DNA of 64,000 nt from contig NTMA01000007.1 in the NCBI GenBank assembly GCA_002917075.1, forward strand, positions 434,001 through 498,000, read 5' to 3'. Numbering within the stretch: position 1 is the first letter of the stretch; every line of letters begins with the position of its first letter. Under the pieces are notes generated by a model that was not told the origin of the DNA, did not search any database, and was given only the letters and a program-made list of their open reading frames with translations. Made by a program: the position numbers and the translations under genes. The stretch comes from Hawksworthiomyces lignivorus (Eukaryota > Ascomycota > Sordariomycetes > Ophiostomatales > Ophiostomataceae). Positions 58,636-64,000 of this stretch are shown one piece after another.

Positions 58636-60744
58636 CCTGTGAGGTCGTGATCACAGCAGGCTGCAGATTGGACGAGCAGGTTGGCTTTGCCTGACCCCGC
58701 TGGCTTCTCTGGAGAGCACACCAGATGAGACCTAAGAATGAAGAAAGGAATGCCCCCTGCGCATTCGTCAAGCTAAGAACGCCTGTAGTTTTACCAAGAC
58801 ATGAGATTTTGTTGATGGATTCAACAAATCCCCTCAAATTGAGGAAGACAAGCCACGCCGTACATAAGAGGCACACAAAGAAACGAGGGAAATTGATCCA
58901 GTGATCTCTCCACGTTTGGTCTTGGAGAGGCACATGGCACACATACCATTCGCCTCCCCCATCGCCAAGTCCCCTACTCCACTGGTCTATGTCGGGGTTA
59001 TTGGAGTAGTCTGCATCTCGAAGAGGTGGGCCCCTTCTTAGCGGCACTCTCCAGCTTAAGTTTTTTTTTCTGGTCACTCTTTTAGCTTACGACCTAAGGC
59101 CTGCGTGTCGTTTATTTCTTACTGTGTCTTGCTTGCTTTGTAGTGCAAAACACTTTACGTCGGTATTGTGTGTCTTATTCATGGAGAATCGAGACGGCAT
59201 ATGAGATGAAGCAAATCCCTGCTTGCTCTCTCCATATTCTAAGACCCCAAGACATATCCCAGACAAAATTCACATGCTCTGAACTGAACACAGGGGCACA
59301 ACAGCAAGCTAGATGCTGTCGCTTAACAGTCCAATTTCTTCAGCTTTAATGATCTCAGTCACAGAGGGTGTTATTCCCGGTCGAATTGGGATGGATGGGC
59401 GTGCATTGGCGTTTTGTTGTCGTATAGAAGAGCCATGAAATTACTAGGAAATGAAATTGACGTCTCGGCAGATGAAAAAAGATCGAGAATCGGTAGCATT
59501 GGGATTGCTCGTCGAGGTAATTGGGTAGGGGTCGAGCTATCGTCCTTTCATATCGCTTCGAGAAGCGCTGTGGTGATTGCACATCTAGATGTAATAAAAT
59601 AAGTTACAGAGATCAAGCATACAACAGGGGCATGCCACGAGCATGCATTCACTGGAAAACGAGTCAAGAGGAACGCGAATTATACGAAAGAGCAGGAAGC
59701 ATCAGTTAAATATTCGACTGATACAGAGTACGGAGTAGAGTGGACGCAAATGAGATTACCACTTCTCACGGTCATGGACCGTGGAAGTCCGGCGATCCTC
59801 CTCAAGGAGCGAGACGACGACAACGAGGCTGCTCACGGAAGTATACATCCTGTTTTGCATTTCAGCTGTTACAGTGCGAGTTTGCCTGTCTAGAAGTTGG
59901 AGCTGTTGTGCAAGTTATTACTTAGTGTACAGGAAGGATACTTCCGGCTGGCTTTATGCGAAATACTGTGGACATGGCCATCTACTAAGGGGAATTTATT
60001 GAAATCCCCTAGAGATGAGGAGTTTTTCTCAGAAAGCGAACGAATATGGAGCATGTATCATTGTGAAAGTGCATCGCAATGTGTATGCTTAGCATCTTTG
60101 CTGTATTGGTTGCTTGACGTTGTAAACTTCAACGGCGCCTAGTGGACGTTTGTTGTGCAATGTAATACGACTTTAGGATTTCTTCCAAGGCTTTACTGAA
60201 TTCCTTTTCACGTGAAAGTCTTGTCACAATCGCCGTCTGTATAATCACAGAAGAGAATGGCCGAAGACCCGGAAAGTGGCCGGCTTGCCTTAGGTTGACC
60301 CAGAAGGCTGTCCGCGAGAGCCAATCGAGAGAGCGATTGACTAACAAGCCGCAACGGTGCCGTCATCGGAATTTACCTCTTTTTCTGCTCTATGGTGCCT
60401 TGCATGCAGGTAAAGCGCTGCTGCGGGCTCCTTTGCTCCGTCTTCTACGAGTTTCTCAGCTATCTTCACACTTGCACTAGTCGGCATAGCTCCTACAACA
60501 AAGTTCCGCAATCCATATATCTCAATCGTCGCCTTGAGGCATGCCTGTTCTGCCGCGCGTGCCACTCTGTGCAGCTTTTGTCACACGCAGCCTTCGACCT
60601 ACGGTTTTGACTCTTCCGTTTCTCCAGCAGTCCTTCTCTCCCGCCCGCTTTTACACGCACACGAGACCGGCACAAAGCCGATCCGTTCTACACCCATCTG
60701 CAAACCGCCCGCTGTTGTTGCATCCCCGCCGGCTTACATCCACA
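58636..60744. other. intergenic region with divergent promoters
   Basis: About 2.1 kb between the divergent transcription factor and RraA-like genes. No gene is supported. A TACGGAGTA 9-mer lies at 59729-59737. The 60.60-60.74 kb stretch is pyrimidine-rich and fits the RraA leader. Confidence 0.5.
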
Positions 60745-61555
60745 ATGGCAGCCTCTGATCCGATTGTCGAAGCTCTCTCCGAGTTCACTGCGTGAGTTTT
60801 CTTTGGCGCGCTTGACACGCATCTGGCAGGCTGTCTTACTTATTCTGTCCCTGCAGCTGCGATGTCTCTGACGCGCTGCTCAAGCTCAAGGTGCCCAATG
60901 GCGGCTTCCTGGCAGGCATCACCATGTTCTCGCCCCAGCGCCAGGACGGCGAGACCAAGATCGTGGGCCCGGCTTTCACGGTCCAGTATGTGCCGCTGAG
61001 CGACCCGGCACCAAAGCACCCCACACACTACGTGCGTGCTGGCCCAAGCTCTCCTGTAGATTGCCCCGTGAAATGCCGCTAATCTGCCCCCTCTCCCCCT
61101 CCCCTCAGATCGACTCCATTCCCGCGGGCGCCGTGATCTTCATCTCCTCGCCCGTGACGCCCAACGCCGTCTTCGGCGGCCTGATGTCGACGCGCGCCCA
61201 GTACAGCAAGGCGGCCGGCACCGTCATCGATGGCCGCCTGCGCGACCTGCAGGAGCACCGCGCGCTGGGCTACCCGGTGTTCGCCCGCGACGTGAGCACG
61301 GCCGCGCCCAACGAGGTCGCCAAGGTCGTCGGCGTCGACGTGCCCGTCAAGTTCAAGACCGACCAGCAGGACGTCACCATCCACCCGGGCGACTACATCG
61401 TCGCCGACCTCAACGGCGTCGTCGTGCTGCCCAAGGCCCTGGCCGAGCAGGTCCTGCCGCTGATGCGCAAGGCCACCGCGGCAGACGAGCAACTGGCCGC
61501 GGCCCTCAGGGAGGGCATGACCTTTGCGGAGGCGAGCAAGAAGTTCCGGGGATAG
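60745..61555 (+). CDS. RraA-like / HMG-CHA aldolase family protein
   Basis: Three exons, 60745-60791, 60857-61031 and 61109-61555, give 222 aa in phase. The RraA fold is clear: C-D-V-S-D-A-L at the start, G-P-A-F-T-V-Q-Y, then I-P-A-G-A-V-I-F, G-G-L-M-S-T-R-A and the family's G-T-V-I-D-G-R-L-R-D with P-V-F-A-R, ending in P-G-D-Y-I-V-A-D-L-N-G-V-V-V. Members include bacterial RraA, an RNase E inhibitor that does not apply in fungi, and divalent-metal aldolases/oxaloacetate decarboxylases acting on 4-hydroxy-4-methyl-2-oxoglutarate. The Arg and Asp of R-L-R-D, needed for aldolase activity, are present, so an enzyme is more likely than an RNase regulator. The substrate is not known. Confidence 0.9.
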
Positions 61556-61855
61556 ATATGCATAGATGGCGAGATAAGAGAAATATGAACTAGACTTTAG
61601 ACTTTATCTTTTTTTTTGTTTTTTTGTTTTTGTGTACTACTTTTTTTGCAATCTCGCATAGTCATGTACAGTTCATGCGCCGCTCAGCGGCCAAATGCAG
61701 CCCGAAAAACTCCGCCGCCCGTCCCATTGCCTTTCATGGCTGTGAGCTCCGACGCCAGCTCTGACAGCCGTAGTATCTGCGCATATTCCATTTGAAAAAT
61801 CTGCCAAGCCCAACACCCTCCTGCACTCGCTCTTCGCTCTGGCCCCGTCCTATCG
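61556..61855. other. convergent intergenic region
   Basis: About 300 bp between the RraA-like and LURP-one-related stop codons. T-rich runs after 61600 suggest a shared 3' UTR zone; no gene seen. Confidence 0.5.
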
Positions 61856-62517
61856 CTACGATCTGCTGTTCTTGTCGTCCAGGCAGATGCACAGCGCCGC
61901 CACGAGGGCCATATCCGCGCCGGGCGCCACCAGCACGGCGTACGTACCCTGGTCAAACACCATCTGCCGCGCGTTGAGGAGCTGCCGGTCGATGCGCGCC
62001 ACAACGGCGCCCGTGCTGTCGTCGACAATGTCCGCCTCCGTGTTGATCCAGTTGCCGGTCATGGTCAGCGACTCTTGCCTGCCGGTCGCAGTTGTCGTGA
62101 ACGTGGCTGTGGCTTTTGTTCCAAAGACTAAGCCAGTATTTGTTAGCTTCTGAGCAGAACAATAACAATAGTGAGAGATATGAGAGAGCAAGACGCACGC
62201 TGGATCCTGTTCCGGAGCTCAAAGATCTTTCTCCCCTGAGGATCTTCTAGGAGGTAAGTGGGGTGCACATGCAGCAGCTCCTTGCGGATGTCGAACAGGT
62301 GGTTGCCAGCCATGTCGAACACCGACCGGCGTCCGGTCACCGAGAAGACGGTGCCCTGCACGCGGAGCAGGGGCTGTCCGTTCTCCAGCTTGATCTCGGC
62401 GCTGTTTCCCGAGAGCGAGAGGATCCTGTCTTTCAGAATGATCATCTCGGGCTTCCGGGCGACGAGGCTGTCAAAGATGCCGATCTGCCGCGGCAATGGG
62501 GGAGGTTGGTAGCTCAT
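61856..62517 (-). CDS. LURP-one-related (tubby-like C-terminal) protein
   Basis: Two exons, 62199-62517 and 61856-62127, give 196 aa in phase across a 71-nt GTGCGT..TTAG intron with a GCTAAC branch site. The frame is a full LOR beta-barrel: I-I-L-K-D-R-I-L-S-L-S-G-N-S-A-E-I, G-Q-P-L-L-R-V-Q-G, S-G-x-x-S-V-F-D-M-A-G-N-H-L-F-D-I-R-K, L-E-D-P-Q-G-R-K-I-F-E-L, then M-T-G-N-W and Y-A-V-L-V-A-P-G-A-D-M-A-L-V-A-A-L-C. Tubby-like and phospholipid scramblase proteins share this fold, and lipid or membrane association is a common inference; plant members affect defence. No catalytic site is expected. The role in fungi is unknown. Confidence 0.9.
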
Positions 62518-64000
62518 ATTGGTTTGGGCGGGCGGCAGTTTTTCTCCTTCGTAGCACAGTTATTCTTTTTCGGTTTGTTCAGGTTTTGTGATTTCAAAAC
62601 CAGGCTCAGTATCTTCGCGTAGGGACTTGGATGCCATGAGCTCTTCTGAGAGGATCGAGCTGCCTTTTATGCGTCAGCCCGAAGGCTGCTTAAACCCAGA
62701 ATCCGCCAAGATCATCGCCTACGTCTTCGCTGCCAAAGCATTCGAGGAAATTTACGAGCGGAAGCAACGGTGGCTGTGTCTTACAAAAATCGCCGCGGAG
62801 GTAATTTTCTCACGTATTTTCTAAAGTGCCTTATAAGCCTTGCATACCAAATTGTTGCCCTTTTTCCCCTTTCGCCAAGCGTCCGCGAGGGCTCAGTCAT
62901 TCTAGTTGCAACGTCGTTTTGCTGGAACAATATGAAATGCGACGACATGCGAGTTGCTGCTAAATCCTTCCCATCTCTTCACAATGGTCCACGGAGCTTG
63001 CAACCGGATTGCGGCACAACTTTGGGCTAACAGTACGGCAGAGCAAGAGACCATGTTTTACAGAGATTGAAGATTGAGGATGGAAAAAACCAAACGACTT
63101 GACAAATTCCTTTTTAAAATTTTTTAACAGGTGTTTCTAAAATGATGGCCCATCCCTGTTCTGTTACATTGTGCGAGAAAACTAGTCCCCTCTAGGAGAG
63201 TATAACGATCATCTAGACATAGCTGACCTGGGGAAATTGCCCTAGAGAAATTTCAATTTACTTCGAGAACCACATAAGACTTACTTCAAGAGACATAAGA
63301 GACACAAGAACAGTTCGCTGTATGATTTAGGTAAAAGCCCACGCCGTATGGTAGCATGGTGGCAGACGGGTCCTCACCATCGAACAGGGCTCTGTTGTGG
63401 CGCGTGAGGCACAGTCCCTGGTTTCTGCGCCGCACAAATGCTTTCTGCCCAAGCAGCGCACTTACCAAGTGTTTTATTTCCAGTATTATTTCCTTTATTG
63501 TGTTTTTTTTTTGCTAACTTAAGAGGAGAGGGACTTGCAGGTTGAATTTAGTTATGTCTTGAAATTAAGACTACCTAGCGGCTCTATCCCTTCGTTCGTG
63601 ATCGGCTGCAGCCGCATCCAACCAGCCTCTGAAGTCAACCTTACAATTACGGACACTAACTTGTCCTCCATTCTTGCCGTTCTTGCTTTGCATAATGAGA
63701 GGCTCGGCTGACTTTTCTTATATAGTGGAAACGTTCCGTAGGAACTTGTGCCGCAGAGGACAAGGGGTTCATAAGCACAGCCCTTGTACCCCGGAATAGG
63801 CGGTATACGAAGTTGACTCAGGCACAATGCACGTTGCGATATTAGCTGTAGTTGACTTTTACTCTTCTCAAACGAGACCAGTTGTTGACTCGAGAATTTC
63901 GATGTCTGCTCACACGAGAAGATACGTAAGAGTACCTTGAAAACTGAAATGCATGTTGCCCTTTGCGTGTTTCACAGAGACCACGGAACATATCGCACGC
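62518..64000. other. intergenic region to window end
   Basis: About 1.5 kb upstream of the LURP-one-related gene. A frame from ATG 62636 (about 55 codons, ending at a possible GTAATT donor near 62805) is mildly protein-like but has no recognised domain or confirmed second exon. The rest is AT-rich with nothing supported. Confidence 0.45.

Noticed and set aside
62636..62805. Possible first exon of a small gene
   Set aside because: About 55 mildly protein-like codons end at a weak donor, but no second exon or domain could be found.

Overview
The window is nuclear DNA of a filamentous ascomycete, most likely a sordariomycete. Evidence: short spliceosomal introns (about 50-110 nt, GTAAGT/GTGAGT-like donors, CTAAC-type branch sites), G/C-ending codons in conserved genes, HET-domain genes, a fungal CBM1 module, a Zn2Cys6 factor with a fungal transcription-factor domain, and pyrimidine-rich leaders. 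The species cannot be named from sequence alone. I mapped exon joins by hand and checked them for phase.

Layout. 0.3-2.0 kb: LIS1/PAC1 dynein regulator (minus). 6.1-6.8 kb: PLAC8-family protein (plus). 8.5-11.7 kb: a fungal NLR with HET, NB-ARC and near-identical 126-bp TPR repeats, interrupted by an assembly gap. 12.5-14.4 kb: FAD aromatic hydroxylase. 16.0-17.4 kb: decayed membrane-protein gene. 17.4-24.0 kb: nothing recognisable. 24.0-25.5 kb: disordered Ser/Arg-rich protein with a clear TATA box. 27.7-30.7 kb: second HET gene. 31.1-32.6 kb: secreted M14 carboxypeptidase. 34.1-34.7 kb: small secreted CBM1 protein, visible only after splicing. 36.3-38.2 kb: coiled-coil protein resembling augmin subunit HAUS3, with an apparent 2-nt frameshift. 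42.5-44.7 kb: LrgA-LrgB fusion membrane protein. 45.8-46.6 kb: PIN1/ESS1 prolyl isomerase. 48.4-49.8 kb: RPB9. 50.3-50.9 kb: mitochondrial uL14. 52.7-55.2 kb: SET9 H4K20 methyltransferase. 55.8-58.6 kb: Zn2Cys6 factor. 60.7-61.6 kb: RraA-like protein. 61.9-62.5 kb: LURP-one-related protein.

The right third (45-62 kb) is dense and housekeeping, centred on transcription, chromatin and mitochondrial translation. The left two thirds mix conserved genes with accessory ones (NLR, HET, oxygenase, secreted proteins, a pseudogene) separated by AT-richer gaps of 2-7 kb. The two HET genes are candidates for non-self recognition; the carboxypeptidase and CBM1 protein act outside the cell.

Most notable observations: (1) the NLR repeat array, where differences between units concentrate at three or four codons; (2) an in-frame, GC3-biased, coding-like segment with its own 3' splice site inside an unusually long RPB9 intron, potentially giving an RPB9 isoform whose second zinc ribbon is replaced by a Cys cluster and an acidic/aromatic tail; (3) the HAUS3-like gene with its frameshift; (4) the CBM1 protein.
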